A stretch of 64,000 nt of DNA from Veillonella ratti (GTDB lineage Bacteria; Bacillota; Negativicutes; Veillonellales; Veillonellaceae), in NCBI RefSeq assembly GCF_003992115.1, contig NZ_RQUX01000007.1:59503-123502 (forward strand). The letters run 5' to 3'. The translations under genes were made by a program, and so were the position numbers. Within the stretch, counting starts at the first letter, position 1; each line of letters starts with the position of its first letter. A model generated the notes under the pieces. It searched no databases. It saw only the letters and a program-made list of their open reading frames with translations, and was not told the DNA's origin. Positions 45,495-53,842 of the stretch are shown here, piece after piece.

Positions 45495-48065
45495 TTAACC
45501 CCCTATCAACTTCTGCAATTCACGGATTCCGGCCATATCAGCTTCAGAACCGGTAAGTTCAGAAAGCATAGCGGACAATTCTTTTTCAGTCTTTCTGATT
45601 TCTTCTTCAATATCGCTCATTGTTTCAGCATATTTTTTAGACAATGTTTCAATACGTTTCGTAAAGTCATTGAGCATGGCATCAGCAAGCGCCAACGTGC
45701 CGTCTACGATTGGTTTTGCCCATTTTTCATGGAGAAGTTCACGTACAGCTTCATCAGAAAGAGACTCAATCGTTGTTTTTGTCAAAAGATGCAAATCAGT
45801 TTCTTCCGTCTTAATCTGATTCTTCAATTTCTTCTCTTTATCGTTAAGACTTTGCGCACTCTTAAGGGTTTTAATCAGCTCTTTGTTTTCAGCTTCATCC
45901 TTCTTAAGCTCAGCGATTACGCCCTTAATATTTTTCACCACAAAGGCATCATTAGCATCGTTAAGCGCCTCCGAAATCATTTCCTTATCATCTTCGCTCA
46001 AAGACTCGAGTAATTCCTCATAGGAACCCGGAATCTCAGAAAGTTCATTATTCTTCTGCGTCAAAGATTCTAATTGTTCAGCAAGACAAACGCGCTGCAC
46101 CAAATCAAAGTCGAGGATATGACCTTTCCAGCCATCCTGCACTTCCGCATCTTTGCCGTTCTTTTTCTTGATAACCATATTTGGGTCAACAGTTCGTACA
46201 GCCGCCATGCCTTCCGCCTGAATAAGTTCCAAGTCGCCGGAAATAGCACCATACTGTTCTTCAAAAATTTCATACGCCTGATACGGATCTAACAGCGGAA
46301 TACCGGTAAAGCGTTTGAAAAGATCGGTCGCCAAGGCTTCTTCTTTTCTAGGAATAGAAAGTTCTAAGGCACCATCAATCAATTCCTTATCCAAACTTTC
46401 GCCCAAATCAGCAAAACGGTCGCGGAATTGTGCCAAGAAATTCTGCACATCTTTATTGCCTAAAATCGTCTTTTTAATATCCTCCGTACTTACGGACACA
46501 TATTCCTCGCCTTTAGTAAAGAGCTCTTCTTTTAATGAAGGGAAAACGTTCCAGTAAGAATCAAAGTCAGCTAACTCAGCTACCGGGATGCCACCGAACA
46601 TAGTCGCATAAATATCGTAGGTTTCAGCGTTTTCAGAAGAATCCACATAACGCGGAATATTCAAGTTGTAATCATTATTGCGAATTTCTTCACGAGTAAC
46701 TACGCGGGAATATTTATCCTGCGTCAATCGCCCCTTCACCGTGTCTACAATGCGACGAATATCGGAGGCTCGAAGTTTGTTATTTTTACCTTCTTTGGCA
46801 AAACCCTTAGACGCATCAATCACAAGAACATCTGTATTTTCTCGTTTTTGACGCAATACCATAATGATAGTCGGAATGCCCGTGCCGAAGAAAATATTAG
46901 CCGGCAAGCCAATAATCGCATCAATATTATTCTGCTCAATTAGGTTTTTACGAATCTGACCTTCTTCACCGCCACGGAACAATACACCATAGGGCAAAAC
47001 GATGGTCATAATACCGTCCGGTTTCAAGTGGAACAAATCATGTAAGAGGAACGCATAGTCCGCTTTGGATTTAGGTGCCAAGCCATAGCGAGAGTAACGT
47101 GAATCGCTCTCTTTCCCGGCCGGTTCCCAACGCTGTGAGTATGGCGGATTAGAAACCACCGCATCCACATAGAGCGGCTCATATGTACCAACCGGATCTG
47201 CTTCGTCAAAGTACGGCCAATCTTCTTCCAAGGTATCCCCGTTGCGCGTCAGAATATTGTCCGGCAAAATCCCTCGCATAACCAAATTCATGCGAGTCAA
47301 ATTATAGGTATTAGACTTCAATTCCTGCGCATAGTAACGAATACTATTTTCGTTTTCCATGTATTTAGCGGTAGTCTGGCCGATATTTATAAGCAAGCTC
47401 CCCGAACCACTGGTTGGGTCATAAATTTTGATGTTTTCACGACCTCTTAAATGATTAGCCACCACTTCCGACATAAGAAGTGACACTTCATGCGGTGTAT
47501 AGAATTCCCCTGCTTTTTTACCCGCATTGGCCGCAAAGTTGGAAATTAAATATTCATAAATAAAACCAAGCACATCATAGTCTTGCTTCTTATCCATCGG
47601 TATTTCGTTAATAAGCTGCGCCAAATCACTAACGGCCTTCGTCTGCGATTTCGTGTTTTCACCTAATTTAGAAAGGCCTGTTTCGAGGGTATTAAAAATG
47701 CCGTCAAATACTTTTTTATGGGATGGCGAAATCAAGCGCGTAAAGGATGATAACGCAATGCGCACATTATCGACCGAGAAATCCGCGCCCATTTTAATCC
47801 ATGTGGAAAAAAGGTCTTTATAGGCAATAAAATAACCAAGATTCTTCTGAACCGTACGCACCGTTTCATCGTCATCCTCATTTACGTATTCTTTGATGTC
47901 TTCCGGTGTGTATTCTTGCGACAAAAGCCATTGTTCTTCTTTGTCCGACAAGTATTTATAAAAAATGAAACCAAGGATATAATCCTTATACTCATTCGCT
48001 TCTATCTTAGACCGCATGCGGTTTGCAGATTCCCAAATCTTGGCAGCTAACTGCTGTTTATTCAT
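45495..48065 (-). CDS. hsdM: Type I DNA methyltransferase, M subunit (long form)
   Basis: Adenine-N6 methyltransferase of 856 residues. Helical N-domain (MNKQQLAAKIWESANRMRSK), AdoMet motif I YDPTSGSGSLLI (about 216-227), catalytic NPPY in VVSNPPYSQRW (about 305). The last 350 residues, mostly helical and coiled-coil, go beyond the usual 500-residue HsdM, as seen in a known long subgroup. Start at 48065, with GGAGG upstream. It leads the hsdM-hsdS-hsdR order. A TTACGCT/AGCGTAA inverted repeat lies in its promoter region at 48120-48140. Confidence 0.94.
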   Translation of the reverse strand: MNKQQLAAKIWESANRMRSKIEANEYKDYILGFIFYKYLSDKEEQWLLSQEYTPEDIKEYVNEDDDETVRTVQKNLGYFIAYKDLFSTWIKMGADFSVDNVRIALSSFTRLISPSHKKVFDGIFNTLETGLSKLGENTKSQTKAVSDLAQLINEIPMDKKQDYDVLGFIYEYLISNFAANAGKKAGEFYTPHEVSLLMSEVVANHLRGRENIKIYDPTSGSGSLLINIGQTTAKYMENENSIRYYAQELKSNTYNLTRMNLVMRGILPDNILTRNGDTLEEDWPYFDEADPVGTYEPLYVDAVVSNPPYSQRWEPAGKESDSRYSRYGLAPKSKADYAFLLHDLFHLKPDGIMTIVLPYGVLFRGGEEGQIRKNLIEQNNIDAIIGLPANIFFGTGIPTIIMVLRQKRENTDVLVIDASKGFAKEGKNNKLRASDIRRIVDTVKGRLTQDKYSRVVTREEIRNNDYNLNIPRYVDSSENAETYDIYATMFGGIPVAELADFDSYWNVFPSLKEELFTKGEEYVSVSTEDIKKTILGNKDVQNFLAQFRDRFADLGESLDKELIDGALELSIPRKEEALATDLFKRFTGIPLLDPYQAYEIFEEQYGAISGDLELIQAEGMAAVRTVDPNMVIKKKNGKDAEVQDGWKGHILDFDLVQRVCLAEQLESLTQKNNELSEIPGSYEELLESLSEDDKEMISEALNDANDAFVVKNIKGVIAELKKDEAENKELIKTLKSAQSLNDKEKKLKNQIKTEETDLHLLTKTTIESLSDEAVRELLHEKWAKPIVDGTLALADAMLNDFTKRIETLSKKYAETMSDIEEEIRKTEKELSAMLSELTGSEADMAGIRELQKLIGG

Positions 48066-48119
48066 AAACCTATCCTCCAACTAATACCTTTTGAGCAAAA
48101 AAGGCAAAAAAATTTCATT

Positions 48120-48140
48120 TTACGCTGTTGTCAAGCGTAA
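48120..48140. promoter_or_regulatory. Inverted repeat between hsdM and the polymerase gene
   Basis: TTACGCT (48120-48126) and AGCGTAA (48134-48140), 7 bases apart, in the 232-base gap between divergent genes. A TTGACA on the minus strand lies in the spacer. It may be an operator or part of the hsd promoter. Confidence 0.35.
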
Positions 48141-48297
48141 GTCTATATGAATATATTATATGAAATATCAGATAATAAGCCAATAGAAAATTTACCTTTT
48201 AGCCAAACAATTATTCTTTATTTCTGCCATTGACTCAAACATCTATTCGATGTATTGTTTTAGTAAAGAAGGTATTACGTAAAAAGGAGGTGCACTC

Positions 48298-49737
48298 ATG
48301 GGCTATATTAACTACGACTTAGAGCCCCGCTCAGATATTGCGTTTATCGACATGAAGTCGTTTTACGCCAGTGTCGAATGTATCGAACGCGGTTTAAATC
48401 CCCTCACAACTTCATTATGTGTCATGAGCCGGGCCGACAATTCCAAAGGCCTGATTTTGGCGTCCTCCCCAACGTTTAAACATGTCTTCGGTAAACAAAA
48501 TGTGAGTCGCTCCTATGATTTGCCCTTCGATATCGAAACCAGGAAGTTTAATTTACGTCGTGCCCTCAAAGAAGGCTTACCCATTACGCCCAAATATATT
48601 AACTACATCGAGAGCTGGGCCAAACGCACTCTGATTGTGCCGCCGCGCATGGGCCTTTATATTATAAAAAACCTCGAGATTCAACGCATTCTGCGCGAAT
48701 ACGCTGCCACCGAAGATATTTGCCCCTATTCTATCGACGAAGGTTTTGTAGACCTGACTCGATCTTTGAAGTATTTTGTACCTAATCCCCAATTAAGTCG
48801 CCGTGAAAAACTGGATATTCTGTCTGCCAAAATCCAGCATGATATTCGCCAGCGAACCGGTATTTTTTCTACCGTCGGCATGTCTAATGCGAACCCGTTA
48901 CTTGCCAAACTGGCTCTCGATAATGAAGCTAAAACCACCTCTACTATGCGTGCCAACTGGTCGTACGAAGATGTATCCACTAAAGTATGGCAAATTCCCA
49001 AACTAACTAACTTTTGGGGCATCGGCAGTCGCATGGCACGCCGTTTAAATAATCTTGGTATTCACTCCATCAAAGAGCTGGCAAACTGTAATCCGGATGT
49101 GCTTCAGAAAGATTTAGGCATCATCGGTGTACAGCTGTGGTTTCACGCTAACGGCGTTGACGAAAGTAATGTACGTGAACCGTATACACCACAATCCAAG
49201 GGGTTAGGCAATTCACAAATATTACCGCGTAACTACACAAAACAGGATGAAATTGAGCTCTTGCTCAGCGAGATGGCCGAACAGGTGGCTATCCGTCTGC
49301 GCCATAGCCATCAGCAAACACGCTGTGTGTCCGTTTATATCGGTTTTGCCAAAGAAAGCTATTTTGAACAACAATCTCGAGGCTCATTTCAAGCACAGAT
49401 GAAGATTGAACCGACGCAACTGACTGATGAATTGACGCGCCATGTAATTAAATTATTTCGAAAACACTATAAGGGCGAAGCGGTTCGCCAAATCGGCGTT
49501 CAGTACAGCCAATTTATTCCGGAAGCCTTGCAATCTATTTCTCTCTTTGACAATCCGGATACGGTGCGCAAAACGCATAATCTGCAGCACACAATTGATG
49601 ATATTCGTCGTCTGCACGGTTTCTTAGCCATTCAAAAGGCCTCGGTTCTCTTGGATTCATCACGTGCCATTGCCCGTAGCAAGCTCATTGGCGGTCATGC
49701 AGCCGGTGGTGCCGGCGGTTTGGATGGTTTAGTATGA
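48298..49737 (+). CDS. Y-family DNA polymerase (UvrX/DinB-like)
   Basis: Error-prone translesion polymerase of 479 residues. The catalytic carboxylates sit in FIDMKSFYASVE (D near 17) and YSIDEGFVDLT (D, E near 145). A helix-hairpin-helix follows (FWGIGSRMARRLNNLG) and a little-finger domain. AGGAGG lies 7 bases before the ATG. It overlaps the YolD-like gene by ATGA. This pairing is known from phage- and plasmid-borne SOS mutagenesis genes of Firmicutes. A short palindrome ACATC-N5-GATGT lies upstream near 48240, but is not a standard LexA box. Confidence 0.93.
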   Translation: MGYINYDLEPRSDIAFIDMKSFYASVECIERGLNPLTTSLCVMSRADNSKGLILASSPTFKHVFGKQNVSRSYDLPFDIETRKFNLRRALKEGLPITPKYINYIESWAKRTLIVPPRMGLYIIKNLEIQRILREYAATEDICPYSIDEGFVDLTRSLKYFVPNPQLSRREKLDILSAKIQHDIRQRTGIFSTVGMSNANPLLAKLALDNEAKTTSTMRANWSYEDVSTKVWQIPKLTNFWGIGSRMARRLNNLGIHSIKELANCNPDVLQKDLGIIGVQLWFHANGVDESNVREPYTPQSKGLGNSQILPRNYTKQDEIELLLSEMAEQVAIRLRHSHQQTRCVSVYIGFAKESYFEQQSRGSFQAQMKIEPTQLTDELTRHVIKLFRKHYKGEAVRQIGVQYSQFIPEALQSISLFDNPDTVRKTHNLQHTIDDIRRLHGFLAIQKASVLLDSSRAIARSKLIGGHAAGGAGGLDGLV

Positions 49738-50117
49738 TTGACCGTACCTATTTGCCATTTAAATCCGCTCGCACCTACAAAGACCGCAAAATGGCTAAAT
49801 GGATGGGCTTCTTTTTATCCGACCACCAAACGGCCTTACTGCAGTCGCACATGAAGCTTGAAATCGATGAATCCATGAGTCTTGAAGAGCGTTTAACCTG
49901 GCTGGGTCGACTCTATGCCGGCCAATACACGGCCACTTTTGAGGTACGCGTGCAAAGTAAAGGCCAACCGCTCACCACAAGCCGTATCACAGGGAAAGTC
50001 TATGATCTCAGTTTGGCTGAAGTAACGATTAAACATCAAGACGATACCTTTACAACCTTAACTATAGATACTATTAATCGCATTACAACCGAGGAGATGG
50101 CAAACGATGGAATCTAG
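49734..50117 (+). CDS. YolD-like family protein
   Basis: A 127-residue partner of UvrX-type polymerases, starting MIDRTYLPFKSARTYKDRKMAKWMGFFLSDHQ (described in parts: acidic-basic N-terminus, then the MAKWMGFFLS block typical of the family). The C-terminal half is beta-rich with repeated threonines (TFTTLTIDTINRI). Translationally coupled to the polymerase. Its molecular role is not known; family association with SOS genes is. Confidence 0.87.
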   Translation: MIDRTYLPFKSARTYKDRKMAKWMGFFLSDHQTALLQSHMKLEIDESMSLEERLTWLGRLYAGQYTATFEVRVQSKGQPLTTSRITGKVYDLSLAEVTIKHQDDTFTTLTIDTINRITTEEMANDGI

Positions 50118-50400
50118 AGAATTTCAACGTAACCAATTGCAATTTTCATACTTTTCACCGAATTATTTAAAGTTTGAAGAAGACTTTTATGAATATTCGG
50201 CCCTGGATACACCGCTAACCTTTTTAACCGATGATATTCTACAAAGTATGGCCCATTCACAGCAAAATTACTTTAAGCTCAACAAAGAAAACGCCAAAGA
50301 TAATCGCAACCATTATTTCTACTTTAAGATCCATGCCGTCGAAGGCAAGCGCCTTATTAGGCAATATATTTATGATGGTCATTCGTTTACTAAAAGATAA
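50107..50400 (+). CDS. Small protein encoded with the UvrX-YolD pair
   Basis: A 97-residue protein overlapping the YolD-like gene by 11 bases. It is aromatic-rich (LQFSYFSPNYLKFEEDFYEY, then FLTDDILQSMAHSQQNYFKL), with the DILQSMA-x-NYFKL element that I associate with small streptococcal proteins next to yolD, though I cannot confirm a family name. Coupling suggests the same SOS operon. Confidence 0.8.
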   Translation: MESREFQRNQLQFSYFSPNYLKFEEDFYEYSALDTPLTFLTDDILQSMAHSQQNYFKLNKENAKDNRNHYFYFKIHAVEGKRLIRQYIYDGHSFTKR

Positions 50401-50442
50401 GCTGTACTGTTATAAACAGGTTAGCTATATGAAAATCAATGC

Positions 50443-50487
50443 AAAAAAGCAACCAAAGGAATTTTTACCTTTAGTTGCTTTTTTACT
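50443..50487. terminator. Bidirectional terminator between convergent operons
   Basis: AAAAAAGCAAC-C-AAAGG (from 50443) pairs with CCTTT-A-GTTGCTTTTTT (to about 50485) around an AATTTTTA loop. T-runs lie on both sides, serving the polymerase operon on plus and perhaps the glycosyltransferase on minus. Confidence 0.85.
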
Positions 50488-50498
50488 TTTTTTGTTAT

Positions 50499-50577
50499 GT
50501 TACTTAACTTAAAATCAGATGGTTACTTAACCGAAACTGTAAACTGTTACTTAACTACATTCTATATTGTTACTTAA
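50499..50577. repeat. Four GTTACTTAA repeats at 23-24 base period
   Basis: GTTACTTAA occurs at 50499-50507, 50522-50530, 50546-50554 and 50569-50577. Spacing is 23, 24 and 23 bases, about two helical turns. It lies between the polymerase operon terminator and the end of the glycosyltransferase gene. Function unknown. Confidence 0.75.
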
Positions 50578-50605
50578 TTAAAATTGTATTGCCCACTTAG
50601 GCAAC

Positions 50606-52252
50606 TTATTTTCTAAACACCGTAAATTTATCTAAAGCTTTTACTTCTTGCCATTGTCCCGGCATATCAGCTTTAAATTCTTTTAAACGGCGATTATCTA
50701 CGATGGCAACAACATTATCACGAGTTGCCACGGTTTCTTCCGCAATGAACGGCATTACGTTTTTCGTATTCCAATTCATAGCCGACGGTTCAAGACCCGG
50801 AATATCCGCAGCTTTTTCAACACGATAAATCAACTGATTGCTGTAGAACCCCGCCGACGTCTGATAACGGCCATAGCTTACAACCATATCCCCCGGTTTA
50901 ACCGTTTGTGCCACCACGTTGCCTACATCTTTAGAAGAGTAAGCGTTGCAATACGGCATTGCTACGGCGAAGGTAAGCACGGAATACAATACGATATTGG
51001 CAATCACGGTGTATTTTACCAATTTCAAATGATTTACCATGACACGAGCCGCCAAAATCGCAATCGGCAACAAATATGGGAATGTATATGTCGTGTATTT
51101 AGTGGCCATCAGTTGGTAGAACACGGCAATCGTAAACGCCCAAATCAGTAAGAAGATAGTGGTTTGATCAAACTGCACCATACTGCGCAGCGTTGCCTGC
51201 CAAGATGGCATTCCCGCTGTTTTAGAATCGGCCCCCTGTGCATTCATAGGCATACCGGACGAATCAGCCGTATCCATAACAGTCATATGCACCGGCACTC
51301 TGGCAGTAGTACCATCGGCCATAACGACTATGCCAAAATGTTTATGACTCTTTTCATTAACAACAGCGTCTACTGCACCTGCAGTTTTTAACATTTGACG
51401 CTGTGCCTGAAAACGACGTTTAAAGAGGTACGGCAAGGTAAATACCCATGGGAAGAACCCAATAATAAACATACCCAAATAGTAATACCACACATTATCG
51501 CGCGGATGTTCCGAAACAGTAGCACGCAATACATTGTGAACGCCCAAGAACGTATCAATGAAGTCCATGCCGTGCACGCTGTACATGTAGTAATACCAAG
51601 GGCCGGCGGTTAGAACAAATATAGCAATCCCACCGAGCCATTTCATATGAAGCAGCTCTTTGTAATCGCGCTGCGAAACTAAGAATAACACAACGATTAA
51701 GCCCGGTAACAATAAGCCGATAGGCCCTTTTGTCAAAACAGCCAAGCCGGCAAAGAAATAGGCTCCGTAATAGTAATTACGCTTTTTAAAATAATAACCC
51801 AAATAGAAGAAAATAAGAGCCGCATTAAAGAATACAAATAAGGTCATATCGGTAATTACAGTTTTGGAAATGAGCCAATATTCTAACGATGTTCCCAAAA
51901 TAACCGTAGCCACAAGCGCTGTCAGACGGTTAAAGAGTTTTTGTGTGAACCAATAGGTCATGAGTAGCCCGCTAATGCCGAAGACAGCCGGGAAAAAGCG
52001 CGCCGCCCATTCATTGACGCCAAACAGTTTAAAAGCGGCAATCACTTCCCAATAAAAGAAAATAGGTTTGTCATACCAATAATTACCGTAAATCTGAGGC
52101 GATAAATAATTGCCGGCCTGCAGCATTTCTTTCGCCGTTAAGGCATAGTTTGACTCTACCGGATCCGTGATGGCAATGCCCCAATTGCCCAGGAAAAACA
52201 GATACACACCTAACAACAGAATCCAGCCGAGATATTTTTTTGACTCACTCAT
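50606..52252 (-). CDS. ArnT-like glycosyltransferase (GT39 family)
   Basis: Polytopic membrane enzyme of 548 residues that uses a polyprenyl-phosphate sugar, probably to modify lipid A or another envelope glycan. The first periplasmic loop has the acidic motif DPVESNYALTAKEML, followed by YWYDKPIFFYWE, as in ArnT. It has about eleven membrane helices. A hydrophilic insert near residues 300-365 (ADGTTARVPVHMTVMD and neighbours) is unusual. Start at 52252 overlaps the PAP2 gene by 8 bases; a longer reading to 52291 lies inside that gene. Confidence 0.9.
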   Translation of the reverse strand: MSESKKYLGWILLLGVYLFFLGNWGIAITDPVESNYALTAKEMLQAGNYLSPQIYGNYWYDKPIFFYWEVIAAFKLFGVNEWAARFFPAVFGISGLLMTYWFTQKLFNRLTALVATVILGTSLEYWLISKTVITDMTLFVFFNAALIFFYLGYYFKKRNYYYGAYFFAGLAVLTKGPIGLLLPGLIVVLFLVSQRDYKELLHMKWLGGIAIFVLTAGPWYYYMYSVHGMDFIDTFLGVHNVLRATVSEHPRDNVWYYYLGMFIIGFFPWVFTLPYLFKRRFQAQRQMLKTAGAVDAVVNEKSHKHFGIVVMADGTTARVPVHMTVMDTADSSGMPMNAQGADSKTAGMPSWQATLRSMVQFDQTTIFLLIWAFTIAVFYQLMATKYTTYTFPYLLPIAILAARVMVNHLKLVKYTVIANIVLYSVLTFAVAMPYCNAYSSKDVGNVVAQTVKPGDMVVSYGRYQTSAGFYSNQLIYRVEKAADIPGLEPSAMNWNTKNVMPFIAEETVATRDNVVAIVDNRRLKEFKADMPGQWQEVKALDKFTVFRK

Positions 52253-52880
52253 GATGGGCACTCTCCTCAATCTGCTTATAAGATAATTCATAATCTGAAA
52301 CTGAATTTTTAACTATTATGGGACGGCGCTGTGCGTATTTTTTGTCAAGAAAACGCCAACCGTATACACTGGCCATACCGATAATCACTCCAAATATGCC
52401 ACCCATCAGTACATCTGACGGATAGTGCACATATAAATATATTCTTGAAAAACTGATAAGTAAGGCTACGCCTAAGGCCACATAACGGCCCGGAATCTTA
52501 TTCATAAATAAAATTGTAACTGCAGCTAAAGCTGACCAAGCATGACCTGACGGGAATGAATAATCCCATGGTTCATGAATTAACAGTTGCACCGCCGGTT
52601 GCAGTTCGAACGGTCTAAGCCGTGCTACCATCGGCTTAACACCCAAGTTCAAGAGAACAAAACCAATGAGCATAGCCGTCATCATCATGTAGCCGACCTT
52701 TCGGTATTTTTTTTGGAACATGAAGACTATGCCAAGAGCAATCCAGATTGCCCCGCCATTACCTAAATCCGTGGCTTCTTCCATGAGGATATCCAGCCAA
52801 TGTGCATGCCCATATAACCATATATAATTTAAAATCGAAAAATCATATTGTTGTATGAGACTAAAAAATTGTTCCAGCAA
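52245..52880 (-). CDS. PAP2-family membrane phosphatase
   Basis: A 211-residue membrane phosphatase with the three family motifs: KPMVARLRP (C1), PSGHAWS (C2, catalytic His), and SRIYLYVHYPSD (C3). Candidates are undecaprenyl pyrophosphate or lipid A phosphatase; overlap with the GT39 gene suggests they act on the same lipid pathway. The start is a TTG at 52878-52880 with a G-run 8 bases upstream. Confidence 0.92.
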   Translation of the reverse strand: MLEQFFSLIQQYDFSILNYIWLYGHAHWLDILMEEATDLGNGGAIWIALGIVFMFQKKYRKVGYMMMTAMLIGFVLLNLGVKPMVARLRPFELQPAVQLLIHEPWDYSFPSGHAWSALAAVTILFMNKIPGRYVALGVALLISFSRIYLYVHYPSDVLMGGIFGVIIGMASVYGWRFLDKKYAQRRPIIVKNSVSDYELSYKQIEESAHHE

Positions 52881-53005
52881 TGTAGTAGCCCCCTTTTGTA
52901 TTAACTTTCATTCTTAGTATACAAAAGGGTTTTAAACAAGATTTACACCAAATATAAACAAAAGTTAAACATTTATTTCAAATTAATAAACCAAAATTTT
53001 TCCAA

Positions 53006-53048
53006 TAAAAAATAGCTGCCGGATGGAATTTTCCCATCTGACAGCTAT
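53006..53048 (-). terminator. Terminator of the two-component operon
   Basis: TAGCTG..GATGG pairs with CCATC..CAGCTA around AATTTTC; on the minus strand TTTTTTATT follows. It lies 90 bases past the response-regulator stop. Confidence 0.82.
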
Positions 53049-53139
53049 AAAACTCACCTTATATTCTATTTGTTTTGTATTACTCTTTGACATGCTATTG
53101 TCTCCGGCAATACTTTATCGAATACTACATTTTAAATTA

Positions 53140-53838
53140 CTACATTTTAAACCGATACCCGGCGCCCCACACGGTTTCAATATAGCGTGGATTGCTCGGA
53201 TCATCTTCGATTTTTTCACGCAAACGATTGATATGAACAGCTACAGTCGCCACATCACCAATGGCTTCGAGGCCCCATATGCGCTCGTACAAGGTTTCTT
53301 TATCGAATACCAAATCACCGTTGCGGACTAAGAACAAAAGCAATTCATATTCTTTATTTTTCAAATTTACTTCTTTATTATGCACAAAGACGCGATGTGA
53401 ACCGGGCTGAATGAGTAAATGGCCCACCTGAATGTCCGCTTCCCCCTTATTGGTGCTTTGCCCTTTACGTAACCGTTCATATTGAGCAATATTAGCTTTC
53501 ACGCGAGCCACCAAAATACTTGGGGAAAATGGCTTTTCAATATAATCATCGGCACCTAAGCCTAGCCCGTGAATCTTATCTATATCTTCCTGTTTAGCCG
53601 TTACCATAAGAATGGGAATATCCAGCGTTTCTCTTAATTTCTTTAATATACTGAAACCGTCAACGGTCGGCAACATAACATCAAGCAGTATTAAATCAAA
53701 AGGTTCATTTAAGGCGAGTTCCAACCCTTTGCCGCCGTCATTGGCGATGGTTACTTCAAATTGGCTCAGTTCTAAATAATCTCGCTCAATCTCAGCAATT
53801 GCCTGATCATCTTCAATAATTAAAATTCGTTTCGCCAC
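53140..53838 (-). CDS. OmpR/PhoB-type response regulator
   Basis: A 232-residue regulator. Receiver domain with acidic pocket IIEDD (9-11), phospho-acceptor D53 in LILLDVMLP, and MVTAK lysine; then winged-helix output domain (about 130-230) with ENLKNKEYELLLFLVRNG-type and ETVWGAGYRF end motif. The histidine kinase gene lies 4 bases upstream, so they form a pair. The signal is unknown. Confidence 0.95.
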   Translation of the reverse strand: MAKRILIIEDDQAIAEIERDYLELSQFEVTIANDGGKGLELALNEPFDLILLDVMLPTVDGFSILKKLRETLDIPILMVTAKQEDIDKIHGLGLGADDYIEKPFSPSILVARVKANIAQYERLRKGQSTNKGEADIQVGHLLIQPGSHRVFVHNKEVNLKNKEYELLLFLVRNGDLVFDKETLYERIWGLEAIGDVATVAVHINRLREKIEDDPSNPRYIETVWGAGYRFKM

Positions 53839-53842
53839 TACA

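Noticed and set aside
48235..48260. LexA operator upstream of the polymerase gene
   Set aside because: ACATC-N5-GATGT is palindromic but does not match the Firmicute GAAC-N4-GTTC site.
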